Source: Methanolinea sp. UBA473
GTDB lineage: Archaea; Halobacteriota; Methanomicrobia; Methanomicrobiales; Methanospirillaceae
Assembly: GCA_002509495.1 (NCBI GenBank)
Contig: DAEV01000117.1
Span: 20,741 to 36,790 of the forward strand
Reading direction: 5' to 3'
DNA length: 16,050 nt
The notes below the pieces were generated by a model. It saw only the letters and a program-made list of their open reading frames with translations. It was not told where the DNA came from and did no database searches. Of the stretch, positions 7,962 through 14,421 are shown in pieces. The position numbers and the translations under genes are program-made. Every line of letters begins with the position of its first letter. Position 1 is the first letter of the stretch.

Positions 7962-9614
7962 ATGGTTTCGAGGTTTCGGCGATACTGGCAGATCGGGGAT
8001 GTCCTCATAAAACATGGCTTCGGCATCTTCGTGCAGAGGCTCTTTCCACGTCTGTATCGTATCCGGCAATGCCGTTCCTGCCCCCTGGAGGAAGTGACCA
8101 CCGAGTACAAACGTATGCGGCTGGCAATTGAAGAACTGGGACCGACCTACGTGAAGCTGGGGCAGATCATGAGCACCAGGCAGGATATTCTCCGCCCCGG
8201 CCTGATCGAAGAACTCAAAGTGCTCCAGGACCATACGAATCCCCTTCCATTCGAGCAGATCAGGGCGGTGATCCAGGAGGGATGCCCCGGATTTATGGAA
8301 GTCTTTGCCGAGATCGAGGAAGAACCACTGGCATCGGCTTCGATTGCCCAGGTGCACAGGGCCCGGTTAAAAGATGGCACATTGGTAGCCCTCAAGGTGC
8401 AGAGCCCCGGGATCGAGGAGATTATCGAGACGGATATCTCCATCCTTTTTTCCCTGGCGACGAGGGCCGAGCGGGCATTCCCTGAATGGAAGGTTTACAA
8501 CCCGCGAGGGATGATCAAAGACTTTGCGAACCAGGTGCGGAAGGAACTGGATTTTATCAGGGACGGGAAGAACGCAGATCGTCTCCGACAGCAGATGCGC
8601 GGGATCGAGGGGGTCAGGGTACCCCGTATCTACTGGGAATACAGCAGCCGGCACATCCTCGTAATGGAATACATCGATGGGGTGCGGGTGGATCACACCG
8701 AGGCAATCCGGAGCTTCGGAGTCAGCCCTAAAAAGATCGCAGAGCGGGGTTTCCATGCCTATATGACCCAGATCTTTGAGAACGGGTTCTTCCATGGGGA
8801 CCCGCATCCCGGAAACCTGCTGGTTACAAAAGAGGGGGACCTCGTCTTCCTCGATTTCGGGATCATCGGGATCATCCGCCCGGAACGACGTTTCTGGTTC
8901 GTCCAGCTCCTCCAGGCCATGGTCACCCTGGATGCAGGGATGATACTCAAAGCCCTGGAGGGGCTCGGGGTGAGGATCCCTGAGGATTCCAGGGAGGCCC
9001 TCAGGGACGAGATCTTCATTGCCCTGATGGAATCGGAAGGGACTGCGATAGGGGAATATAACTTCTCCGGCATGACCACTGCGTTTACCTCCATTCTCCG
9101 GGAATATCGGATCCGCGTTCCCCAGAACCTGATGCTCATGCTCAAGGTCATCCTCATGGTAATGGACGTCGGGATCACACTCGACCCCGGCTTTGATTTC
9201 CAGAGCCGGACAGAGGAGTTCCTGAAGAAGTTTTCCAGGAGCGAGTCCGTACTTGACCAGATACGGCACAGGGCCGGGGGATCCCTCCTCGAAACGATGG
9301 ACGGGTTCCTCGACCTTCCCCGCAATATCAACATGATGTTAAAACAGTTCTCGTCCGGGACGATCAGGATCGATATCGTGGATACCGATATCCGGAGGCT
9401 GCAGATCTCCCTGGACAAAGCTGCCAGTAAGATCCTGATGGGACTCGTGATCGCAGCGGTTGTTCTCGGATCATCCCTTATCCTCCGTTCGTCGGAATTC
9501 GAACTCCCGGATCTGGTCACGTATTTCGCGGTCGCTGCATACCTGATCGCGATTACAATTGGTCTGTATACCCTGTGGCAGATCCTGACATCCAGGCTGG
9601 ACGGGGAGGATTAA
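7962..9614 (+). CDS. ABC1/UbiB family atypical protein kinase, membrane anchored
   Basis: A 550-residue member of the UbiB/ADCK/COQ8 family of kinase-like ATPases linked in bacteria and mitochondria to isoprenoid-quinone synthesis. Seen: the family-specific KLGQ (residues 65-68), the Ala-rich nucleotide loop ASASIAQVHRA replacing a Gly-rich loop, Lys145 in VALKVQSP, the catalytic-loop HGDPHPGN (278-285) and DFG at 298-300. All kinase-core landmarks are present. The C-terminus has two hydrophobic segments (about 491-508 and 519-541), predicting a membrane hairpin. It starts 30 bases after gltX with GAAGGG upstream, so it is probably the last gene of the isoprenoid operon. Its substrate in a methanogen is unknown. 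A lipid or prenyl-related role is inferred from family and neighbours only. Confidence 0.92.
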   Translation: MVSRFRRYWQIGDVLIKHGFGIFVQRLFPRLYRIRQCRSCPLEEVTTEYKRMRLAIEELGPTYVKLGQIMSTRQDILRPGLIEELKVLQDHTNPLPFEQIRAVIQEGCPGFMEVFAEIEEEPLASASIAQVHRARLKDGTLVALKVQSPGIEEIIETDISILFSLATRAERAFPEWKVYNPRGMIKDFANQVRKELDFIRDGKNADRLRQQMRGIEGVRVPRIYWEYSSRHILVMEYIDGVRVDHTEAIRSFGVSPKKIAERGFHAYMTQIFENGFFHGDPHPGNLLVTKEGDLVFLDFGIIGIIRPERRFWFVQLLQAMVTLDAGMILKALEGLGVRIPEDSREALRDEIFIALMESEGTAIGEYNFSGMTTAFTSILREYRIRVPQNLMLMLKVILMVMDVGITLDPGFDFQSRTEEFLKKFSRSESVLDQIRHRAGGSLLETMDGFLDLPRNINMMLKQFSSGTIRIDIVDTDIRRLQISLDKAASKILMGLVIAAVVLGSSLILRSSEFELPDLVTYFAVAAYLIAITIGLYTLWQILTSRLDGED

Positions 9615-9657
9615 ATCTCATGTCTCCTGTATTCCAGTCTTTATAATGAGAGGATTT

Positions 9658-10707
9658 CTACTTCTGGTAGTAGAGATTGCAGTGGCAGGATCCCTGGTCG
9701 CGGACTTCTTCCTCATGAAAGATACAGGGGCAGATAATTGACTTGTCCTTCTCTGTGTCCCCCGATCGGAGCCGGCAGGGGCAGTACCGGTGCCCGAATT
9801 TCTTCTGGTTCCGTGCGAGCCCGCGAATCACCACGGAGAGCTTCTTTTCTTCAGGATTCAATCTCCATCCTTTCTCCCGGGCATAGTCACGGACCCAGTC
9901 AAGGATCTCTTCTTCGAGTTTATCCTCACTCATGATATCCTTCACACCTTCAGGGTTTTTCGTCATTATGCCAGTTGAACCCCTGATTTCCTGCTGTTCT
10001 CCCGAGGCCAGGATCTTCTCCGCAACCCGTCGGTACGCGGAGATCACGTCCCCCTTGGAGAAACGGTATACGTCCTTATCGAGCGATTCCCCGGTGTTTT
10101 TATCCCAGAGCCTCATGGAATCCATGCTGATCTCATCACCAAGTACGATCTCCCCATTGAGTTTTCCGAACTCCATCTTGAAGTCCACCAGGGTAATCCC
10201 AAGCGAGTCGAAGAATCTGCTCAGAAATCGATTGACTTTAAGGGCATCCTCTTTCACGCGGTTGAGTTCCCCGGGTGAAAGGAGCCGTAGGGCGATGATC
10301 AACTCGTCGTTGAGCATGGGGTCGTGCCGGGTGTCGTCCTTGTAATCCATCACGATGACAGGCGGATCGAGCGGAGTGCCTTCTGCAATGGGATATTTGC
10401 GGACCATGGATCCGGCTGCCACGTTCCTCACGATCACCTCGATGGGGACCATCTCAAGGGCATGGACAAGCATTTTAGATTCATCCACCATCCCGAGGAA
10501 ATGGGTTAGCACTCCTTCCTCCTGAAGGCGGCGGAAGAGAAAGGCAGAAACACCTGCATTGAAGCTCCCTTTCTTTGTAAGGACATCCTTCTTCCCTCCG
10601 TCAAACGCGGTGATGTCGTCCCGGAACTCGACCATGAGCACCCCTTCCTCATCGGTGCGGTAGACCGACTTGGCTTTTCCCGTATACAAGAGTTCACCCT
10701 GACGCAC
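9658..10707 (-). CDS. purC: PurC (SAICAR synthetase) fused to ferredoxin:thioredoxin reductase catalytic domain
   Basis: Two domains in one 349-residue frame. Residues 1 to about 235 form a complete SAICAR synthetase, joining CAIR and aspartate with ATP in purine synthesis: LYTGKAKSVY (7-16), FRDDITAFDGGKKD (28-41), VRNVAAGSM (93-101), DEISMDSMRLWD (191-202). Residues about 260-349 match the ferredoxin:thioredoxin reductase catalytic subunit, with CPC (309-311), CPC (326-328) and CHC (341-343). By homology Cys309/326/328/341 would bind a 4Fe-4S cluster and Cys311/343 form the redox disulfide. Spacing is CPC-x14-CPC-x12-CHC, versus x16 and x8 in the chloroplast-type enzyme. The linker is about 25 residues. 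The GTG start shares one base with the cofG stop (TAGTG) and GGAG lies 9 bases upstream. An ATG at residue 259 could also initiate a free reductase domain. Both domain calls are firm; how the fusion functions is unknown. Confidence 0.9.
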   Translation of the reverse strand: MRQGELLYTGKAKSVYRTDEEGVLMVEFRDDITAFDGGKKDVLTKKGSFNAGVSAFLFRRLQEEGVLTHFLGMVDESKMLVHALEMVPIEVIVRNVAAGSMVRKYPIAEGTPLDPPVIVMDYKDDTRHDPMLNDELIIALRLLSPGELNRVKEDALKVNRFLSRFFDSLGITLVDFKMEFGKLNGEIVLGDEISMDSMRLWDKNTGESLDKDVYRFSKGDVISAYRRVAEKILASGEQQEIRGSTGIMTKNPEGVKDIMSEDKLEEEILDWVRDYAREKGWRLNPEEKKLSVVIRGLARNQKKFGHRYCPCRLRSGDTEKDKSIICPCIFHEEEVRDQGSCHCNLYYQK

Positions 10708-11693
10708 TAGTAATCGCTCCTATCCTGTACATTTTGTTGCAGTCGCCTAATAAGGGGTTCCAATCGGGAAGGGTACCATCCCTTGCTGATAAACTCCGGG
10801 TAGATGCAGAGCCGCTCTTTGAGCGGGTGTTCCCCGACCAGTCCCTTCAGTTCCCCGATCTGCGGCCAGGCATGTTCAGGGTTCACAAAATCGATGGTAA
10901 GCGGCGATATTCCGCCAAGATCATCGACACCGCATTCGATGAGCTCGGAGGCGTCCGCAAGGTTGGGAGGGATCTGGATGGCGATGTCGGGAGGGAGGAG
11001 GTCTTTTGCCATCCGGATAGTGAGGCAGATCTCTTCGGAACTTACCGTGGCCGCGCCGGCCATCGGTGTTCCCGGTTTGGGGCAGAAATTCTGGATGATC
11101 ACCTCCTGGATATGGCCGTATCTCCGGTGAAGGTCCCGGATCACCTGGAGAGACTCTTCCCTGTCCTCCATTGACTCCCCGATCCCGAGGAGAAGGCCTG
11201 TTGTGAAGGGGATGTGAAGCATTCCTGCCTCCTCGATCATCCGGATGCGGACTTCCGGATCCTTCCCCGGTGAATTGCGGTGCGCCTCCACGCGGGCAGT
11301 GGTCTCGAGCATGAGACCCATGCTTGCATTCACTTCCCTGAGGCGGGCCATCTCCCGGCAGGTGAGAATCCCTGCATTCGTATGGGGGAGAAGTCCCGCT
11401 TCGATGCTCCTGATGCAGAGATCCTCGCAGTAATCCAGGATGTCCTGGTACCCCAGGCGCTCAAGGTATTCCCCGAAGCCTGGTTCGAGACCCGGGCGCT
11501 CGCCGAACGTGAACAGGGCTTCTGTACAGCCGTATGCCGCTCCACGAACGAGTGTCTCCCCGGCCCATGCGGGTTCGAGGATGCAACCCTCCTGCACGGG
11601 AGTGCGGAAACAGCAGTAACCGCAGCGGTTATGGCATACCGTGGTGAGCGGCAGAAAGACGTTCCTTGAGTAGGTAATCGCCCGGGGTTGCAT
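10707..11693 (-). CDS. cofG: 7,8-didemethyl-8-hydroxy-5-deazariboflavin synthase subunit CofG
   Basis: Radical SAM half of FO synthase, which with CofH joins tyrosine to a ribityl-uracil precursor to make the deazaflavin FO of coenzyme F420. The 328-residue protein has the cluster motif CHNRCGYC (residues 20-27; CxxxCxxC) followed by CFRTPVQEGC, then FTFGERP, LPHTNAGIL, ETTARVEAHRNSPGKDP and IIQNFCPKPGTPM, all typical of CofG. CofH carries a different surrounding sequence, and no cofH is in the window. The ATG has no convincing Shine-Dalgarno. An AT-rich GATTATTAG lies about 30 bases upstream, which fits a short or leaderless transcript. It is followed by purC with a one-base overlap, so both are probably on one mRNA, and it is divergent from cofC. 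Confidence 0.95.
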   Translation of the reverse strand: MQPRAITYSRNVFLPLTTVCHNRCGYCCFRTPVQEGCILEPAWAGETLVRGAAYGCTEALFTFGERPGLEPGFGEYLERLGYQDILDYCEDLCIRSIEAGLLPHTNAGILTCREMARLREVNASMGLMLETTARVEAHRNSPGKDPEVRIRMIEEAGMLHIPFTTGLLLGIGESMEDREESLQVIRDLHRRYGHIQEVIIQNFCPKPGTPMAGAATVSSEEICLTIRMAKDLLPPDIAIQIPPNLADASELIECGVDDLGGISPLTIDFVNPEHAWPQIGELKGLVGEHPLKERLCIYPEFISKGWYPSRLEPLIRRLQQNVQDRSDY

Positions 11694-11798
11694 TCAATAG
11701 TGAAAGAGTGGCGCTGATCCCTAATAATCTCCCCGGAGGGATCCTGCAGGTTCGTGACGATGGTTTTTTTTGGTTCAGGGATGAACCGGAAAGGTACG
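11694..11798 (+). promoter_or_regulatory. divergent intergenic region between cofG and cofC
   Basis: A 105-base spacer separates the cofG start (minus) from the chosen cofC start (plus). It must hold both promoters. TAATAAT at 11722-11728 is the only AT-rich box near the middle and could serve as a TATA element for either side. It lies inside the loop of the inverted repeat noted separately. A run of eight T (11764-11771) precedes cofC. No promoter was mapped; this is inferred from layout. Confidence 0.5.
11716..11743. repeat. inverted repeat GATCCCT-N14-AGGGATC in the cofG/cofC spacer
   Basis: Arms of 7 bases at 11716-11722 and 11737-11743 match perfectly as an inverted repeat around a 14-base spacer that contains the TAATAAT box. 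Placement between divergent F420 genes suggests an operator for a dimeric regulator. The arms are short enough that chance cannot be ruled out. Confidence 0.4.
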
Positions 11799-12437
11799 AT
11801 GCCCGTCACTGCGCTGATCCCATTCCGGCCCAGGAACCCCAAAACACGTCTCTCTTGCGTTCTTTCCGAAAAGGAACGGGAGAACCTTGCCGATCTGATG
11901 ATCAGGGACGTTGTGGCAGCGGTAAGCGAGGCGGGGTGCAGGCCGATGATCCTTTCCACCCACCCCTACAGTCTTCCCGGAATCGATGTAGAGGTCAGGG
12001 AAGCAGGGTTGAACGAGGGCTTGAACAGGTTCCTGGAAGAATGGGACGATCCGCTCCTGATCATCATGGCCGATCTTCCCCTGGTCGATTCCGATGCGGT
12101 AAAGAGGCTCATTTCCACCCGGAAAAAGATGGCAATCGTCCCTGGAAGAGGGGGAGGGACGAATGCAATCTACCTGTCGAAGGCTTCTTCCTTCCGGGTA
12201 GACTATTATGGAGCCAGTTTCCTGAAACATACAAAGATCGCAAGGGAGCGGGGGCTTTCGTGCCAGGTTGTCGATTCATTCCGGATCCACACCGATGTCG
12301 ATGAGAAAGAGGACCTGGTGGAACTGCTCATCCATGGGACGGGGTTTTCCGTCCGGTATCTGGAAGAGCTTGGTTTTTCCCTTTCTATCGAGAAGGGCAG
12401 GGTTGGGGTGAAAAGGGAGAAAAACGGCGATGAGTAG
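11799..12437 (+). CDS. cofC: 2-phospho-L-lactate guanylyltransferase CofC
   Basis: Activates 2-phospho-L-lactate with GTP to make lactyl-2-diphospho-5'-guanosine, donor of the side chain in F420 synthesis. The 212-residue protein has a nucleotidyltransferase fold: IPFRPRNPKTRLS (residues 7-19) at the nucleotide site, GLNEGLN (70-76), MADLPLV with Asp92 as probable metal ligand, and PGRGGGTNAI (115-124). Four in-frame starts exist (GTG 11754, ATG 11760, 11781, 11799). I chose ATG 11799 because GGAAAGG ends 4 bases before it and family proteins begin almost directly with the PF..PK.RLS motif. It is divergent from cofG. Its stop TAG is overlapped by an ATG that opens a 34-codon frame. Confidence in function is high and in the exact start moderate. 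Confidence 0.93.
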   Translation: MPVTALIPFRPRNPKTRLSCVLSEKERENLADLMIRDVVAAVSEAGCRPMILSTHPYSLPGIDVEVREAGLNEGLNRFLEEWDDPLLIIMADLPLVDSDAVKRLISTRKKMAIVPGRGGGTNAIYLSKASSFRVDYYGASFLKHTKIARERGLSCQVVDSFRIHTDVDEKEDLVELLIHGTGFSVRYLEELGFSLSIEKGRVGVKREKNGDE

Positions 12438-12534
12438 TAACCGGACAGCCCGTCGATTCACCGATTGCGTGGAATGGATCGGGACTGCGGTCCGGCATTT
12501 CCCCTGGACGGTCCGATACCGGAAGGTGAGGTGA
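12430..12534 (+). CDS. possible 34-residue ORF overlapping cofC stop
   Basis: An ATG at 12430 overlaps the cofC stop by 8 bases (ATGAGTAG), the same geometry as two junctions in the isoprenoid operon. It opens a frame beginning MSSNRTARRFTDC and ending at TGA. The product would be small and basic, with several Arg and three Trp/Cys-type residues, and no recognisable domain. GGGAG lies about 10 bases upstream. Short frames like this arise by chance, so it is offered only as a candidate. It occupies most of the 120-base spacer between cofC and the convergent regulator gene. Confidence 0.2.
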   Translation: MSSNRTARRFTDCVEWIGTAVRHFPWTVRYRKVR

Positions 12535-12557
12535 TACGCTCCTGAATGGCCGGGCCG

Positions 12558-13139
12558 TCATCCACTCTTCCCCCTGGTCAGGTAAATCTCGGCGATCAAT
12601 CCTGCGAACAGGACCAGGCACCCGCCGGCAAAAAATAAGAGAATGATGGCAGGTTCTGAAGCGATGCTCTCCAGAGGAGCGAACACGGGCTCCGGTACAG
12701 GAGCCGGTTCGAGGCTGCCTCCGCCCAGTAATAGCGGGGGGGAAAGGGACAGAAAGTAGCCCCTGATTGCCGCAATGGCAAGGGTAGCCAGCAGGAACAG
12801 CCCGAATACCGAGGAATACTTGAGAAGCATCGCCTTGAGATTCACCATTTTGGGAGCGACCACCAGAACCTGGTGCTTTAATCCATAAATTTTCACACGG
12901 CGTCCCTTCACGCTGTACTTCTCTTCGGTGACCTCAAGGATTCCGACATCAAGGAGATTATCCACGTGATATTTTACCTGGGGGAGGGGGATTTCGAGTT
13001 GTTCTGCAATGTAGGAGAGCGGCCGGGGACCATCCGAGAGTAAATCGAGGATCTTTCCCGCAGTCCTGCTCGATAGTGCTCTGGCGATTTGCTGGGCTCT
13101 CTTCTCTCCGGGCTCGAGGATGATCACCGGCTCGCTCAT
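12558..13139 (-). CDS. membrane-tethered winged-helix (ArsR-like) transcription regulator
   Basis: A 193-residue protein with an N-terminal winged-helix DNA-binding domain (about residues 15-90). ALSSRTAGKILDLL is the first helix, LSYIAEQLEIPLPQVKYHVDNL is the helix-turn-helix, and VTEEKYSVKGRRVKIYGL is the wing. Two hydrophobic segments follow (about 108-128 and 163-187), separated by a Pro-rich loop of about 35 residues, so the DNA-binding domain is probably cytoplasmic with a short external loop. It lacks an obvious metal or ligand site. The ATG follows GGTGATG very closely. Upstream on the same strand, 96 bases away, lies a small lipoprotein gene, so the two may be co-transcribed. Its target genes are unknown. 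Similar membrane HTH proteins are frequent in methanogens. Confidence 0.85.
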   Translation of the reverse strand: MSEPVIILEPGEKRAQQIARALSSRTAGKILDLLSDGPRPLSYIAEQLEIPLPQVKYHVDNLLDVGILEVTEEKYSVKGRRVKIYGLKHQVLVVAPKMVNLKAMLLKYSSVFGLFLLATLAIAAIRGYFLSLSPPLLLGGGSLEPAPVPEPVFAPLESIASEPAIILLFFAGGCLVLFAGLIAEIYLTRGKSG

Positions 13140-13235
13140 TCATCACCACACAATCGGCGCGACAGAATTGATCCCATTGGTCCTTAATCTGCGTTACCCT
13201 TTGCTGGTCCCCGGATGGGCCGAACGATAAAGTTC

Positions 13236-13469
13236 CTACTCATCGATCTCCGTCCCGTTCGGCATGCAACATACTCCATACTGGGATCCATTTTGGTCTG
13301 TCCGGATCTCGCTCTTGTATCCCAGCGAATTGCAATAGATCGCAGCAGGATTTCCCATTGCCTGCTGATCCTGGCCAGGGGACGAGGTCTGTTCCCTGCC
13401 CGTACACCCGCAGCAGAGAAGGAATATCGTGGCGAGAATTCCAATCCAGAATATTGTATTTCGTTCCAT
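13236..13469 (-). pseudogene. small lipoprotein with DUF333-like domain, amber-truncated
   Basis: The open frame encodes 77 residues: a lipoprotein signal ending LLCCGC (Cys22 the probable lipidated residue), a short Ser/Gln-rich linker, and most of a DUF333-like domain, NPAAIYCNSLGY through YGVCCMPNGTEIDE. It stops at TAG (13236-13238). Reading past the TAG in frame gives ELYRSAHPGTSKG and then TAA at 13194-13196. The two DUF333 repeats of the neighbouring gene read DAWTLYRQS and DSWRLFREY, so the TAG sits where a Trp codon (TGG) is expected. One base change explains it. The product may still be secreted, lacking 14 residues, or the gene may be inactive. There is no clear Shine-Dalgarno at the ATG. 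Function of DUF333 proteins is not established. Confidence 0.7.
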
Positions 13470-13639
13470 GGAATCAATCCGTAAGTATCGTTAGTATCCT
13501 GGTAAATGCATATCAATCTTCACTATCCGCGTTCCGGAGGGCTGAATTGCGGCCGAAAATACTGTTGGGTGCAAGGAAGTTGAGGTGGGACTGGACCCAT
13601 GGTATCTTTACTACTGGATCCATCCCGAGTTCCAGGAAA

Positions 13640-14170
13640 TTATCGGAACAGGCCCGACAACCGGGCACTGATCAGAGACCGGACGCCTGGTTCTTTTGAG
13701 AATGTCGATCCTGTCGACACCGATGGCTGGATCGTTGCGACGCCGGAGTACTCACGGAATAATCTCCATGAATCGTATTCCGATCCATCGGGCAGGATAC
13801 AGGTGCCGGACTGGCTGCCGTCAGGATTGGTATGGATTACGAACTGGTATCCCCTCTGTTCAGCCCATACAGCGGAAGGGTCGGGCATCCCGATCAGGGA
13901 TTCTTCCTCGCTGACGATCAACGACTGCCGGTAGAGAGTCCAGGCGTCGTATTCCGATCCATCGGGCAGGATGCAGACTCCATACTCGCTGCCGTCAGGA
14001 TTGGTATGGATTACGAACTGGTATCCCCTCTGTTCAGCCCATACAGCGGAAGGATTGGGCATGCCGATGAGAATACCCGTGTCCGGGTTCTCCTCTCCAC
14101 TCGCGGCTGCAGTAAGTGTGATGATGCATACCGCGATTAAAAACAATGCGGAAAATCTTAGTATTTTCAT
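13640..14170 (-). CDS. secreted protein with two DUF333-like repeats
   Basis: A 176-residue protein with a Sec signal peptide (MKILRFSALFLIAVC..., probable cleavage after TAAA) and two copies of a roughly 50-residue DUF333-like unit, each reading GMP(N/D)PSAVWAEQRGYQF, IHTNPDGS, CILPDGSEYD and then a W-L/F-R ending. A low-complexity tail rich in Ser and Thr follows. Typical DUF333 units have Cys in NPAxxYC; here both repeats have Ala (VWAEQ) while keeping the later Cys, so the usual intra-repeat Cys pair is gone. I chose ATG 14168-14170, with GGAG 8 bases upstream, because it begins directly at the signal peptide; an upstream in-frame ATG adds 17 unrelated residues. It is probably exported to the cell surface; no enzymatic role can be inferred. 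Confidence 0.8.
   Translation of the reverse strand: MKILRFSALFLIAVCIITLTAAASGEENPDTGILIGMPNPSAVWAEQRGYQFVIHTNPDGSEYGVCILPDGSEYDAWTLYRQSLIVSEEESLIGMPDPSAVWAEQRGYQFVIHTNPDGSQSGTCILPDGSEYDSWRLFREYSGVATIQPSVSTGSTFSKEPGVRSLISARLSGLFR
13773..13879. repeat. tandem repeat copy A (codes for the second DUF333 unit)
   Basis: This 107-base segment matches 13947-14053 at a fixed offset of 174 bases, with seven mismatches by my count. Bases 13773-13798 (26) and 13814-13879 (66) are identical to their partners. All seven differences lie in 13799-13813, coding for QSGTC here. Confidence 0.85.
13947..14053. repeat. tandem repeat copy B (codes for the first DUF333 unit)
   Basis: Partner of 13773-13879, offset by 174 bases (58 codons). 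The differing block is 13973-13987, coding for EYGVC. Identity in the flanks extends to synonymous sites, indicating recent duplication or gene conversion. Confidence 0.85.
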
Positions 14171-14300
14171 ATTCAACGCTCCATTGTAAGATGAATTCTC
14201 CGGAAATCCGGAAGATCGCACTGAATGGCGATGACCCGGAGGGCAGGAGACATATGGACGCTGCCGGTGCAGAAATTCATCCTAACAACTCAAAAATTGC

Positions 14301-14347
14301 CATATTAATCTATAAACCATTCTTTGAGTTCAAATTTTTTTATACTC
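14301..14347 (-). promoter_or_regulatory. AT-rich putative promoter upstream of the DUF333-repeat gene
   Basis: The 251 bases between cofE and the DUF333-repeat gene contain an AT-rich patch unlike the GC-rich surroundings. On the minus strand it reads GAGTATAAAAAAATT (14333-14347) and TTTATAGATTAATATG (14301-14316), two TATA-like boxes about 130-175 bases upstream of the start. Either could drive the gene with a leader of roughly 100 bases or more. The rest of the gap shows nothing I recognise. Confidence 0.4.
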
Positions 14348-14421
14348 ATCGGATTGGAATAGTGTCCAGAGGGTGTAAACGAAAGGCGTGAAGCCTGATC
14401 AGTGATTTTGCGGGACGTCAC

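Noticed and set aside
9616..9651. Hairpin TCTCAT...ATGAGA between the convergent UbiB-family and purC genes as a terminator
   Set aside because: Arms are only 6 bases with a 24-base loop and no adjacent T-run; too weak to call.
11764..11771. Run of eight T before cofC as an archaeal terminator
   Set aside because: It lies upstream of cofC on its coding strand with no gene ending before it; more likely part of the leader or promoter region.
13236..13238. TAG read as pyrrolysine in the DUF333 lipoprotein
   Set aside because: The family has Trp there, one base change explains it, and TAG serves as an ordinary stop for four other genes in the window. No pyl genes are visible.
13799..13813. Diversity-generating retroelement style variable block
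   Set aside because: The differences are not adenine-specific on either strand, and no reverse transcriptase or template repeat is nearby.
14171..14421. Possible small gene or structured RNA in the cofE/DUF333 gap
   Set aside because: No frame with a supported start and no convincing stem-loop was found; only TATA-like AT-rich boxes stand out.
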